This document shows, in pieces, positions 19,715-29,278 of a stretch of 64,000 nt of DNA; positions within the stretch are counted from its first letter, which is position 1; the number at the start of each line of letters is the position of its first letter. The stretch lies in the NCBI RefSeq assembly GCF_040529045.1, contig NZ_CP131914.1, forward strand, positions 4,510,501 through 4,574,500. Reading direction: 5' to 3'. Position numbers and translations under genes: made by a program. Under the pieces are notes generated by a model. That model was not told the origin of the DNA and ran no database searches. It worked only from the letters and a program-made list of their open reading frames with translations. This DNA is from Xanthomonas indica. GTDB lineage: Bacteria > Pseudomonadota > Gammaproteobacteria > Xanthomonadales > Xanthomonadaceae.

Positions 19715-22597
19715 TCAATACTCCACTGTCGCGACATCGTCGAAGCCGAAAGGCGTTCCGGCCGTCACCTGCATCACCACGGCCAGCACCCGTTCGCCGG
19801 CCGCCGGCGGCAGCCGCAGGGACAGCGACTGCCCCGCCGCTACGTCGGCCACCCGCTGCCGGTCCAGATATACCTGCACCGCGCCGGTCGCGCGGCCGAG
19901 CCGCAGCCGGCCACCACGCTGCTGGATCCCGGCCCAGGGCGTGAACGCGGCCCGGTACAGCACATAGCCGTCGCGCTCGGCGCGCGTCTCCAGGTTGCCC
20001 GGCTGGCAGAAGCTCCAACTGTTGTTGTCGTTGGGCGCGCGCGGCAGCGCCGGGTCGGGCGGGGTGGCGAACGGCAGCGTGTGCCGCCAGCCGCCCACCA
20101 CCATCGCCGCGGCAGCCGGCGGCAACGACAACGGCGGCGCCGCCGCGTCCAGCGTGATATTTGCCTGCGCCGCACGCAGGCCAGGCGCGCGTGCCACGAT
20201 GCGCAGCCGGCGGCGATCGCTGCCGGCCTCGACAATGGCCTGCGCCAGGCCGTTGAACAGCTGCACCTGCGGCACGTTGTCGGGCGCATGCCGGTTCGGG
20301 TCGCCATTGCCGACGCCGAGCAGGCGCCCGCCTTCGACCTGCAGCGCGATCTGCGCATCGGCGAACGGCACATGGCGGCCCTGCGCATCCACCGCCTCCA
20401 GGGTGATCGGTTGCGCGTCGCGGCCATCGCCGCGCATGCGCGGGCGGTCCGGGGTCAGCCGCAGCGCGACCGGCGCGCCGACCGTCTGCACCCGCTGCCG
20501 CGCGACTTCGCGCCCGTCGCGATACGCCACCGCTTCCAGCACGCCGGGCGCGTACACGACCTGCCAGGTGTTCATCGCGATCCGGTCCACCGCCTGCCGC
20601 CCCTGCGAGCGGCCGTTGAGCCACAGCTCCACCTGCTGCGCGTTGCAGAACGCCATCACCTTGATCGGCGTGCCCTCGCGGCCCGGCCAGTTCCAGTGCG
20701 GCAGCAGCTGCAGCACCGGCGCCTCGTCGATCCACTGCGCCTGGCGCAGCCAGTAGGCGCCCTTGGGGAAGCCGCACAGGTCCATGATGCCGAAGAACGA
20801 GGACACCGATGGCCATTCGAACGGCGTCGGCTCGCCGCGATAGTCGAAGCCGGTCCAGACGAAGCCGCCGGCCAGGTAGGGCCGCTCGTCGATCAATTTC
20901 CAGGACGTGCGATGCGTGTTGCCCCAGGGCGCAGCGACCGAATCGTCCTCGGCGATGACGTGCGCCTCCATGTCGGTGAACCAGGCGCCGCGGGTCTGGA
21001 ACGCGCTGGTGTCCTCGCTGGACAGCAGCGGCGTGTGCGGCATCGCCGCATGCACCCGGTCGTAGTTGAACTGGCGGTAGTTGAAGCCGACCACGTCCAC
21101 CGCATGGGACGCGTTGCGCTGGGTCAGCATGCCGTCGTTCATCGCCGCGGTCACCGGGCGGCTGTCGTCGAGTTCACGCACCAGCGCCACCGCGCGACGC
21201 ACCATTTCGTAACCGGCGACGGTGCCCTGCATCGGCTCCTCGTTGAACACCGACCACAGGAACACGCAGGCGCGGTTGCGGTCGCGGCGCACCAGCCAGC
21301 GCAGTTGCGCGGCGTAGTCGGGTGCTGGATTGAACACGCGGTTCTCGGCCATCACCAGCATGCCCAGGCGATCGCACACGTCGAGCAGTTCGGCGGCCAC
21401 CGCGTGGTGCAGGCGGATCGCGTTGCAGCCCAGCGCCTTGAGCCGGCGGATGCGGAAGTCCAGCAGGCTGTCCGGCACCGCCACACCGACCCCGGCATGG
21501 TCCTGGTGCAGGCAGGCGCCCTTGATCTTGAGCGGCCGCTCGTTGAGGAAGAAGCCCTGCTGCGCATCGAAGCGCAGCGTGCGAAAGCCGATCGCGCACT
21601 CGCGGCGGTCGCGCTCGCGGCCTGCGCTGCGCAGCACCGTCGCGAGCCGGTACAGGTGTGGCGCGGCCACGTCCCAGCGCTGCGGCTGACGGACCTGCAA
21701 CACGACCTGGGCCTCCACTTGCGCCAGCGCGCCGGCCTGCAGCGCGCTGCTGCCTTGCGCCACCACCGTGCCTCGGGCGTCGTACAGGGTCGCCTCCAGC
21801 AGTGCCGCATCGGCGTGCTCACCGACGTTGGCGACGGTGACCGTCACCGGCAGCGTCCAGCGATCGTCGGCCCCGGCACGTGGCACCGCATGCACGCCGT
21901 CGCCGACGATATGCAGCGCATCGCGCACCGCCAGCCAGGTATGCCGGTAGAGCCCGGCACCTTCGTACCACCAGCCGTCCATCGCCTCGGCGTCCACGCG
22001 CACCGCGATCGTGTTCAGATCCTGGCCGTAGCGCGCGATCGCGGTCATGTCGATGGCGATGCCGTCGTAGCCGCTCCAGCTGCGCGCCATCAGCAGGCCG
22101 TTGACCCACACCGTGGCGCGGCTGGCGATGCCGTCCAGGCGCAGTTCCAGCGCCTTGCCGCGCTGCGCCTCGTCCAGCCGCAGGCTGCGCCGGTACCAGG
22201 CGATGCCGCGGCGGCGATAGCCCTGCGCCACGTTGGCACTGGCCTCGATCGGCTGCTCGATCGCGAAATCGTGCGGCAGCCGCAGTTGCCGCCATTGGCT
22301 GTCGTCGAAATCGCCGGCGGCCGCACCCCAGGCCTTGCCGGCCTTGGCGTTGTCGTAGCTCGCGTCCTGCCCGATGATCGGCGGAAACGGGATGTCGCCC
22401 TCGTGGAAACGCCAGCCCTCGTCCAGGCAGAACAGGCCGGGATCGGCCGCCAGGGTCACCCCCGGCACGGCCGCCAGCGCGGCGGTACCGGCGCCGGCGG
22501 GGCCGGTGGATGCCGCCGGGCCGGCGCGGCTGCCGCGTGGCAGCGCCAGCAGCAGGCCGGCGCCGGCGCTGCCGGCCAGGAAGGTTCTTCGTTGCAT
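19715..22597 (-). CDS. GH2-family glycoside hydrolase, probable beta-galactosidase
   Basis: A 960-residue enzyme with a twin-arginine-like leader (MQRRTFLAGSAGAGLLLALP), so export may be folded via Tat. GAGGA lies 8 bases before the 22597 start. The sugar-binding domain (WRQLRLPHDFAIE, GIAWYRRSL) is followed by an immunoglobulin-like domain and a TIM barrel with KALGCNAIRLHH, FLWSVFNEEP (acid/base Glu about 453) and LLSSEDTSAF (likely nucleophile Glu about 528). Two or more beta domains close the protein. GH2 covers beta-galactosidases, glucuronidases and mannosidases; beta-galactosidase is the best guess from overall architecture, not proven. It is upstream of the GH89 gene in the same transcript. 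Confidence 0.85.
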   Translation of the reverse strand: MQRRTFLAGSAGAGLLLALPRGSRAGPAASTGPAGAGTAALAAVPGVTLAADPGLFCLDEGWRFHEGDIPFPPIIGQDASYDNAKAGKAWGAAAGDFDDSQWRQLRLPHDFAIEQPIEASANVAQGYRRRGIAWYRRSLRLDEAQRGKALELRLDGIASRATVWVNGLLMARSWSGYDGIAIDMTAIARYGQDLNTIAVRVDAEAMDGWWYEGAGLYRHTWLAVRDALHIVGDGVHAVPRAGADDRWTLPVTVTVANVGEHADAALLEATLYDARGTVVAQGSSALQAGALAQVEAQVVLQVRQPQRWDVAAPHLYRLATVLRSAGRERDRRECAIGFRTLRFDAQQGFFLNERPLKIKGACLHQDHAGVGVAVPDSLLDFRIRRLKALGCNAIRLHHAVAAELLDVCDRLGMLVMAENRVFNPAPDYAAQLRWLVRRDRNRACVFLWSVFNEEPMQGTVAGYEMVRRAVALVRELDDSRPVTAAMNDGMLTQRNASHAVDVVGFNYRQFNYDRVHAAMPHTPLLSSEDTSAFQTRGAWFTDMEAHVIAEDDSVAAPWGNTHRTSWKLIDERPYLAGGFVWTGFDYRGEPTPFEWPSVSSFFGIMDLCGFPKGAYWLRQAQWIDEAPVLQLLPHWNWPGREGTPIKVMAFCNAQQVELWLNGRSQGRQAVDRIAMNTWQVVYAPGVLEAVAYRDGREVARQRVQTVGAPVALRLTPDRPRMRGDGRDAQPITLEAVDAQGRHVPFADAQIALQVEGGRLLGVGNGDPNRHAPDNVPQVQLFNGLAQAIVEAGSDRRRLRIVARAPGLRAAQANITLDAAAPPLSLPPAAAAMVVGGWRHTLPFATPPDPALPRAPNDNNSWSFCQPGNLETRAERDGYVLYRAAFTPWAGIQQRGGRLRLGRATGAVQVYLDRQRVADVAAGQSLSLRLPPAAGERVLAVVMQVTAGTPFGFDDVATVEY

Positions 22598-22682
22598 GCG
22601 CTTGTCCTCATCGGAACGACCGCCCGGCGCCACCGCGGCGCCGGGCCAGGGTCGCGCTAGCCCGCAGGCGCGTGCGCCGCCC

Positions 22683-25382
22683 TCACAGGATGTCCCACTG
22701 CATCGACACGTAGAAGCTGCGGCCGGTGACCCCGGTCATCTGCCAACGGCTGCTGATGTCCTTGTACGCCTCTTCCTTCTTGTTGGTCAGGTTGAGCGCG
22801 CCGAGCTGGAAGCTGAGCGTGTCGGTGGCCTGGTAGCCGAGCACCGCGTCGACCTGGGTGCGCGCCTTCATCGTGTGACCTTCGCGGGCGAAGAAGCTGT
22901 CGCTGCTGTCCTGCTCGTACTCGCTGCGGTGGTTCAGCGACACGCGCGCGGAGAACATCGCGTTCTCCCAGTAGCCGGTGGCGTTCCAGGTCTTCTCCGA
23001 CAGGTTGCGGATCTTGAAGTCGGTGTCGCGCTGCGGGATCACCCGGGTGAAGTTGGCGGTCAGGCCGAAGCCCTGGATCGGCAGCCATGCATCGAAGGAT
23101 TGCGTCCAGCCCAGTTCGTAGCCCTTGATCTTGACCTTGCTGGGATCGTTGCGGGTGGCGGTGATCTCGTAGATGTTGCCGCCACCGTCCACGCAGTCGC
23201 CGGCGCCATTGGTGGACAGCGCCGTGCCGTTGAACGTGGCCGGGCAGACGATGCTGTTGAAGGTGCCGTTCTTGACGTTCTTCCAGAAGCCGGCCAGGGT
23301 CAGCCCGCCGCCCTGCCCGTAGTACCACTCCAGGCTGAGGTCGGCCTGGTCGGCGGTCAGCGCCTTCAGATCGGTCTGGCCCAGCGCCACGTCGTAGGTG
23401 GTGGTGCCGCCGGTGTTGCTGCCGGAGGAGATGGTGGTGGCGATGGCGGTGTTGCTGTCCAGGATCGGCCGCACCAGCACCTTGCCGGCGGCAAAGCGCA
23501 GCAGCAGGTCCTCGCGCATGTCCAGCACCAGGTTCAGGCTGGGCAGCCAGTTGTGGTAGTCGTACGGGGCGCGCTCGGTGCCGACCACCTCGTTGGCGTC
23601 CTCGCTGTACTGCGAGGCGGTGGTCAGGTAGGTGTCGGTGGTGCGCTTGGTGTTCTCGTAGCGCACGCCGACGTTGCCGCGCAGGCGCATGCTGCCGAGG
23701 TCGGTGTCGATCTTCGCCAACGCGTAAGCGGAGAAGATGTCGTTGCGGATGTGGTAGCTGGCCTGCGGCGCGAACAGCACCGGCACGGTGATGCCGGAGG
23801 CGGCCAGGGCCCGGGCGTAGGCGTACACGTCCGGCGCCACCCAGTCGCTCTGCGAGGCCAGGTTGCCGTCGAGGAAGTTGCTGACGTTGGAACTGGCCGC
23901 CGACAGCTCCGGGAACATGTCGTAGCCGGACACCGCGCCGGAGTTGATCAGGTACAGGAAGTCGCGGCGCCAGACGTTGCGGTCGAAAGTCTCGCGGCGG
24001 AACTTGGTGCCGACCTTGACCGCATCGAGGAAACCGTTGCCGACGTAACGCTCCGCATCGAACTGCAGCGACCATTCCTTGTTGCGCAGCGCGTTGATCG
24101 CGCCGTTGGGGTATTCGTCGCGCACCAGGTTGGCCTTGTTCCAGGCGCTGGCGTCGGTGGCGTCGGCGTCCGTGGTCAGCGAGATCGCGCCGGGGTTGGA
24201 CATGTCGAACAGCGTCGCGGTCGGCTTGCGGCCGAGGATCGCCGCGCGCTCGTCCTCGTCGGTCTTGCCCTCGGTGTAGTTGGCCACGCCGCTGAAGGTC
24301 CACGCGTCGCCCTTCCAGCGCGCGTCCCAGGTCAGCAGTTGCGAGCTCAGGTCGTGGCGCTCGAGCTGGCGGTTGTTCTCCAGCCAGTAGTTGGAGGCCG
24401 ACACCTTGGTCGCAGTCAGGCCGTCGGTCTGCAGCACGCTCAGGTAATTGCGATCGAAGGAGTAGACCAACTGGTTCATGTCGTTGTCGGTCTTGTCCTG
24501 CGAATACAGCGCGGTCAGATTCATCTCCAGCCGGTCGTTGGGTTTCCACTGCAGCCCGGCGGTGAGCATCTTGCGGTCGGTCTCGCGCTCGATCGAGCGA
24601 TAGCGCGGACGGCGCGGGATGTACAGGGTGCCGTCGTCGGTGGCCTGGGTGTACCAGCGGTCGATCCACAGGTAGTCGGCACGGTCCTTGAGCTTCTGGT
24701 AGCCGGCGTTGACGAACACGCCCAGTTCGCCGCCGTCGGCGAGATGGAACTGGTCGATGTAGGTCAGCACGCCCTTCGGCGTCGGTGCGCCGCCGGCGAA
24801 TTCGGCGTACTGCTCCTTGGCCGAGAAGATCAGCTTGCGCGCCTTGTAGTCCAGCGGTTTGGTGGTCTCGATGTTGACCGTGCCCGAGAGCCCGCCGGCA
24901 TCCATGTCCGCCGACGGCGACTTGATCACCTGGATCGCCGCAGCCACTTCCGGCTGGATGATGTCGTAACGGAAGCCGTCGGTGAAATCGGCGCTCTTGA
25001 TGGTCTGGCCGTTGATGGTGGTGGCCGAATACTGCGGGCCCAGGCCGCGGATGCTGATGGTCGACCCGCGCCCGTTGATGGTGGAGATCTGCACGCCGGG
25101 AATGCGCTGGATCGCCTCGGCGATGTTCTCGGCCGGGAACTTGCCGATGTCCTCCGAGGAGATGCCGTCGGTCATGCGTGCGTCGGTGCGCTTGTTGTCC
25201 AGCGCGGTGATCAGGCTCTTCTGGTAGGAACTGGTGACGGTCACCGTATCGAGCTGGGAGACCGCGTCGGATGCGGGCGCTTCCTGCGCCTGCGCAGCGG
25301 CGCTGAGCAGGCCGAGCGCGATGGCGCTGGCCAGGGCGGACAGGGGACAACAATGCGAACGGGAGCGGGCGACATGTGGCAT
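22683..25382 (-). CDS. TonB-dependent receptor of the nag locus, first gene of the cluster
   Basis: An 899-residue outer-membrane receptor of the large sugar-receptor type. The signal peptide ends AAAQAQEA and AGGAT precedes the 25382 start. The plug reads LDTVTVTSSYQKSL, SSEDIGKFPAENIAEAIQRI (a segment very common in carbohydrate-linked receptors of Xanthomonas and Caulobacter) and GGLSGTVNIETTKPLDY. It ends SFYVSMQWDIL. It heads the run of nine co-directional genes and most likely imports the GlcNAc-containing oligosaccharide trimmed by the GH2 and GH89 enzymes. It corresponds in position to the Nix-type receptors of X. campestris, though orthology is not tested. Confidence 0.93.
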   Translation of the reverse strand: MPHVARSRSHCCPLSALASAIALGLLSAAAQAQEAPASDAVSQLDTVTVTSSYQKSLITALDNKRTDARMTDGISSEDIGKFPAENIAEAIQRIPGVQISTINGRGSTISIRGLGPQYSATTINGQTIKSADFTDGFRYDIIQPEVAAAIQVIKSPSADMDAGGLSGTVNIETTKPLDYKARKLIFSAKEQYAEFAGGAPTPKGVLTYIDQFHLADGGELGVFVNAGYQKLKDRADYLWIDRWYTQATDDGTLYIPRRPRYRSIERETDRKMLTAGLQWKPNDRLEMNLTALYSQDKTDNDMNQLVYSFDRNYLSVLQTDGLTATKVSASNYWLENNRQLERHDLSSQLLTWDARWKGDAWTFSGVANYTEGKTDEDERAAILGRKPTATLFDMSNPGAISLTTDADATDASAWNKANLVRDEYPNGAINALRNKEWSLQFDAERYVGNGFLDAVKVGTKFRRETFDRNVWRRDFLYLINSGAVSGYDMFPELSAASSNVSNFLDGNLASQSDWVAPDVYAYARALAASGITVPVLFAPQASYHIRNDIFSAYALAKIDTDLGSMRLRGNVGVRYENTKRTTDTYLTTASQYSEDANEVVGTERAPYDYHNWLPSLNLVLDMREDLLLRFAAGKVLVRPILDSNTAIATTISSGSNTGGTTTYDVALGQTDLKALTADQADLSLEWYYGQGGGLTLAGFWKNVKNGTFNSIVCPATFNGTALSTNGAGDCVDGGGNIYEITATRNDPSKVKIKGYELGWTQSFDAWLPIQGFGLTANFTRVIPQRDTDFKIRNLSEKTWNATGYWENAMFSARVSLNHRSEYEQDSSDSFFAREGHTMKARTQVDAVLGYQATDTLSFQLGALNLTNKKEEAYKDISSRWQMTGVTGRSFYVSMQWDIL

Positions 25383-25795
25383 TGGGCTATCCTGGTTGAT
25401 GGCGGATCGGCACGACGACGGCTGACATCCAGGGCGGCGATCGGCAGGCAGCACCCTCCATCGCGCCCCACGCGACGCGCAGGGCGATGCCGTCCGTGCG
25501 GACACGGAGCCAATGGAGCGTTCCGACTGTTTCCTGCGCCCGGTCTTGCGGGAGGCGCGTCCCCGTCCCTTCCCCGGAACGGGCGACTGCATGGTGCGGC
25601 TGGAGGAATCTGGCCCGAATTGGCAAGGACCAATTCCAGGCGCTTCGATTCTTATGGTCTTAGAAAGATTGTGTCAACGCCGTGCCGCACGAAATCGCAC
25701 AATGACCCCTGGACTTGCGCGCGTATTCCGATAAATCGCTTATTTATCAATTGCATGCGCCGACAAAATATTTCCGGCGCGGCGTTTTCCACGCA

Positions 25796-25836
25796 TCGTT
25801 GTCACGATACCTATGCCGCACCAATTGTGACAACGA
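25796..25836. promoter_or_regulatory. Perfect 10-bp inverted repeat with 21-bp spacer
   Basis: TCGTTGTCAC (25796-25805) pairs exactly with GTGACAACGA (25827-25836). Each arm contains the half-site TTGTCA/TGACAA that also occurs in the operator at 26023-26036. The arms are two separated half-operators or two degenerate sites, about 415-450 bp upstream of the minus-strand receptor start. Confidence 0.4.
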
Positions 25837-26021
25837 GACCAATTTGTGCGACGCGGCATAACCGCACTGCATTCTCATTTGCGCACGGCCACGCATTGTT
25901 CCAGCCTCTTATGCAACTGATTGATAAATCTACATCCCCACCCCACCACAACGTCCTTTCCGGGATCCAGTGCCGAGATTGAGCGGCAAAACCAGAACCA
26001 GACAAATTTTCTTGCCAAGGC

Positions 26022-26051
26022 TTGACATCGTTGTCATAGCCTCGTAAGAAT
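26022..26051 (+). promoter_or_regulatory. Putative promoter with overlapping NagR-type operator
   Basis: TTGACA at 26022-26027 matches a sigma-70 -35 box and is followed 17 bp later by TAAGAA at 26045-26050. The palindrome TGACA-TCGT-TGTCA (26023-26036, with the central CG expected for LacI-family operators) covers the -35 box and spacer, so bound repressor would block RNA polymerase. The downstream receptor starts at 26542, giving a leader of nearly 490 nt if this promoter is used. Confidence 0.6.
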
Positions 26052-26541
26052 CGGCGCACACGGGGGTGTAGCCGCGCATGTGCGGCGCGAAAGCGGGCCA
26101 AGGGAGGCATGTGATCGCAATGATCCGTTCGCACGCATCCCGTGTCGCACGCGGCACGTCGTGGCACTCCGAAGGACGGCGTCGCGCCCTGCCCGGCGCG
26201 AGGTCGCCGGCGCACGCCGCGCCCGGTGCCCTGCCACCGTTCCCGCGGCGTCCCGCCATCGGGGCGTGGTCCGATCACCCGCAATGGGCAGCCTCGCCGG
26301 CGCACCTCCTCGATTCACGCGATATCGCCGTGCACGCGCCGAGGCCGCTCGCGCCTGCGCGTGCGCACGACACCGTCAGCACCCGTCGTCCCGTGCAGCG
26401 CAGGACGGCCTCCAGGTTCCGCATCACCCGGCACTCCAGCCCGTATCCGCACCCCAGGCAGTAAGACAACAGGCAACCCCGGCACGCGGCCCGACGTCCG
26501 CGCAATCGCGTTGATCCATTGAATGATGAGGGAGAGACATC

Positions 26542-29175
26542 ATGCAATACCGCCATTCCGCCCTGTCGGCGGCCATCGCCGCCAGCGTCCTCGCCTTCGC
26601 CGCGCAGGCGCAGCAGGCCGACTCCGCCGCCACCGACCTGGACGCGGTCCAGGTGGTCGGCATCCGCGCCAGCCTGGAGAAGTCGCTGGACACCAAGCGC
26701 AACAACGTCACCGTGTCCGAGGCGATCACCGCCGAGGACATCGGCAAGTTTCCCAGCACCAACGTCGCCGAGGCGTTCGCGCAGATCCCCGGCGTCACCA
26801 TCGACCGCCGTTTCGGCCAGGGTGAGCGGGTCAGCATCGACGGCACCGATCCCAGCCTCAACCTGTCGTTCCTGGACGGGCACCCGGTGGCGCAGGCGAT
26901 CTGGCTGTACGGCGAGCAGCCCAACCGCGGCTTCGACTACACCCTGCTGTCGCCGCAGATCCTGGGCCGCGCGGAGATCGTCAAATCCACCGAGGCGCGG
27001 CTGACCGAAGGCAGCCTCGGCGGCACCGTGCTGATGCACAGCCGCCAGCCGCTGGACCTGAAGGCCAACGAGATCGCGGGCTCGGTGGGCTACAGCTACA
27101 GCCAGCAGGCCAGCGAGGGCAAGCCGAACGCGTCGCTGCTGTACAGCTGGAAGAATCCGCAGGAGACCTTCGGTATTGCGGTCTCCGCGCAGCACTACGA
27201 GGAACGCGTCGATCGCCAGGGCCTGGAAGTGTTCGGCTACGCCAAGGCCGGCACCTTCGCCAACGCCACCGGCGTGCCCGCCGATGCGGACGTGCCCAAC
27301 TCGATCAACGCCGCCTGGTTCCAGCAGGACCGCAAGCGCGACAGCGCGGTGCTCAACCTGCAGCTCAAGCCCAGCGACGCGCTGGAGTTTAACCTCAGCG
27401 GCCTGTACATCAAGGAAGACTTCGACAACTACAACCAGTCGATGTACAGCTTCCTGACCTGGAACCCGGGCACCGTCGCCGCGGTCGACGCGCTGGGCGA
27501 CGTGCGCAACGGCGTGGTCAACAGCGGCCACTCCAGCGCCAACGCCAGTGCGGGTGGCGGCACAGTGATCTACGACAACAACGTGCGCCAGTCGCAGGTG
27601 ACCACCAAGGGCCTGGACCTGCGCGGTGCTTACCGCGGCGAACGCTGGACCTTGCGCGGCCAGGTCGGCCAGAGCAAGTCCGACAACGATCACCTGCCGC
27701 AGTACTTCCTCGAGCCGTTCTACAACGGCGGCTTCCGCTGGGATCTGGACCGCGGCATCCGCTTCGACGATCCGGCGGCCGCGCGCAATCCGGCCAACTG
27801 GGGCTCGGCCGGCGGCTGGATCGGCAACAACGGTGTCTTCTCCACCCAGAGCAAGGACCGCTACGGCCAGCTCGATCTGGACCTGCAGTTCGACGGCGTG
27901 TTCAACCAGCTGCTGGCCGGCGTGCGCCAGGGCAAGCACGACGAGGACTTCGCGCTCAACGTGTACGGTGGCGTCACCCCCGGCACGCTGGCCGACATCG
28001 GCACCATCGGCCTGACCGACATCCGCGGGTTCTACCCCGACCAGGGCCAGCACGTGCAGGCCGGGCGCGGCAACGTGATCGACTGGATCCGCAACAGCCC
28101 GGTCGACTACGCCAACCCGGACCCGTCCAGCTACCTCAACAATACCTGGGCGCTACAGCAGACCAACAACGCCGCCTACGTGCAGCTGAACTTCTCCAAC
28201 GCCGGCCTGCGCGGCAACCTCGGCCTGCGCTACGTGCGTTCCAAGACCGAGGGCAGCGGCTTCGTCTACAGCGGCACGCCGACCCTGCAGGACCTGGACA
28301 GCAAGTGGCAGACGCGCACGCAGACCGAGCACTTCCTGCTGCCGTCGCTGAACCTGGCCTACGACACCGACAACGACTGGGTGTTCCGTTTCGGCGCCGG
28401 CAAGGTGATCGCCTGGGCGCCGTACAACCAGATGGTCAACAACACCTTCCTCAACGACACCACGCTCACCGGCAGCGGCGGCAATGCCGAGCTCTCGCCG
28501 TACGAATCGTGGAACTTCAACCTCTCGGCCGAGTACTACTTCGCGCCGCAGGCGGTGGTGGCCTGGTCGATCTTCTACAAGAAGATCGACAACTACATCG
28601 ACACCTCGGCCACCATCGAGCGCCAGTACAACGCGATCCGCGACACCTCGCCGCAGACCTGGGCGCAGATGCTCGGCAGCAACGGCTGCACCGCCGACGG
28701 CTATTGCGACTACAGCATCCAGCGCCCGCGCAACGCCGGCGACGGCAAGGTCAAGGGCTTCACCCTGGCGTACCAGCAGCCGTTCGGCGAGAGCGGCTTC
28801 GGCCTGTCCGCCAACTACACCTACGCCAGCGGCGAGAACAACAGCGGCAACCCGCTGCCCTACCAGTCGCGCAACAGCGTCGCCTTCAGTCCGTACTACG
28901 AGAAGGGGCCGTGGAACGCGCGGATCAGCCTGAACTGGCGCGACAGCTATCTGGCCGGCGGCTACGTCGCCGGCGCCGCGCCGGCCAGCGTCGACGACTA
29001 CACCGACCTGGGCGCCAGCGTGGGCTACGCGATCAACGCGCAATGGTCGCTGCAACTGGACGCGCAGAACCTGCTGGACGAGGAGTACCTACAGTACCTG
29101 GGCGACAAGGACCACCCGGCCGGGCGTTACCACAACGGCCGCCGCTACATGGCGACGCTGCACTTCAAGTTTTGA
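26542..29175 (+). CDS. TonB-dependent receptor, divergent member of the nag locus
   Basis: An 877-residue outer-membrane receptor, with GGAG seven bases before the ATG and a signal peptide ending FAAQAQQA. The plug has VQVVGIRASLEKSLDTKR, TAEDIGKFPSTNVAEAFAQI and EGSLGGTVLMHSRQPLDL. The barrel ends RRYMATLHFKF. The EDIGKFP-type plug groups it with carbohydrate receptors, but it is clearly not a recent duplicate of the receptor at 22683. Its promoter carries the LacI-type operator, so it is probably co-regulated with the nag genes. It may take a different glycan or chain length. Confidence 0.93.
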   Translation: MQYRHSALSAAIAASVLAFAAQAQQADSAATDLDAVQVVGIRASLEKSLDTKRNNVTVSEAITAEDIGKFPSTNVAEAFAQIPGVTIDRRFGQGERVSIDGTDPSLNLSFLDGHPVAQAIWLYGEQPNRGFDYTLLSPQILGRAEIVKSTEARLTEGSLGGTVLMHSRQPLDLKANEIAGSVGYSYSQQASEGKPNASLLYSWKNPQETFGIAVSAQHYEERVDRQGLEVFGYAKAGTFANATGVPADADVPNSINAAWFQQDRKRDSAVLNLQLKPSDALEFNLSGLYIKEDFDNYNQSMYSFLTWNPGTVAAVDALGDVRNGVVNSGHSSANASAGGGTVIYDNNVRQSQVTTKGLDLRGAYRGERWTLRGQVGQSKSDNDHLPQYFLEPFYNGGFRWDLDRGIRFDDPAAARNPANWGSAGGWIGNNGVFSTQSKDRYGQLDLDLQFDGVFNQLLAGVRQGKHDEDFALNVYGGVTPGTLADIGTIGLTDIRGFYPDQGQHVQAGRGNVIDWIRNSPVDYANPDPSSYLNNTWALQQTNNAAYVQLNFSNAGLRGNLGLRYVRSKTEGSGFVYSGTPTLQDLDSKWQTRTQTEHFLLPSLNLAYDTDNDWVFRFGAGKVIAWAPYNQMVNNTFLNDTTLTGSGGNAELSPYESWNFNLSAEYYFAPQAVVAWSIFYKKIDNYIDTSATIERQYNAIRDTSPQTWAQMLGSNGCTADGYCDYSIQRPRNAGDGKVKGFTLAYQQPFGESGFGLSANYTYASGENNSGNPLPYQSRNSVAFSPYYEKGPWNARISLNWRDSYLAGGYVAGAAPASVDDYTDLGASVGYAINAQWSLQLDAQNLLDEEYLQYLGDKDHPAGRYHNGRRYMATLHFKF

Positions 29176-29278
29176 GCGCATCGCCACGCCTGCGCTGCGG
29201 CAATGCCGCGGCGCAGGCGCGCGCGCGCACGTGGAAGCAGCGCCGGCGTGCGATCGCCGGCGCATGCAAGAACGTCCG

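Larger units (their letters stand above)
25383..26541. promoter_or_regulatory. 1.16-kb divergent control region of the nag locus
   Basis: No convincing gene lies here. The AT-rich core (about 25640-26040) contrasts with the GC-rich flanks. It contains a LacI-type operator at 26023-26036, a perfect 10-bp inverted repeat (TCGTTGTCAC at 25796-25805 and GTGACAACGA at 25827-25836), and two oppositely oriented ATTTATCAAT segments near 25741 and 25921. Control of both divergent receptors from here is inferred from position. Confidence 0.65.

Noticed and set aside
19436-22660. Open frame of more than 1000 codons opposite the GH2 gene
   Set aside because: Antisense shadow caused by GC-rich third positions; the GH2 frame carries catalytic motifs and a leader peptide.
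22374-25982. Open frame of about 1200 codons on the plus strand opposite the nag receptor
   Set aside because: Low-complexity Val/Gly/Ala/His-rich translation mirrors the codon pattern of the receptor on the other strand; no family motif.
25383-26541. Small genes in the divergent nag control region
   Set aside because: Short frames exist on both strands but none has a Shine-Dalgarno, conserved motif or coding-like composition.
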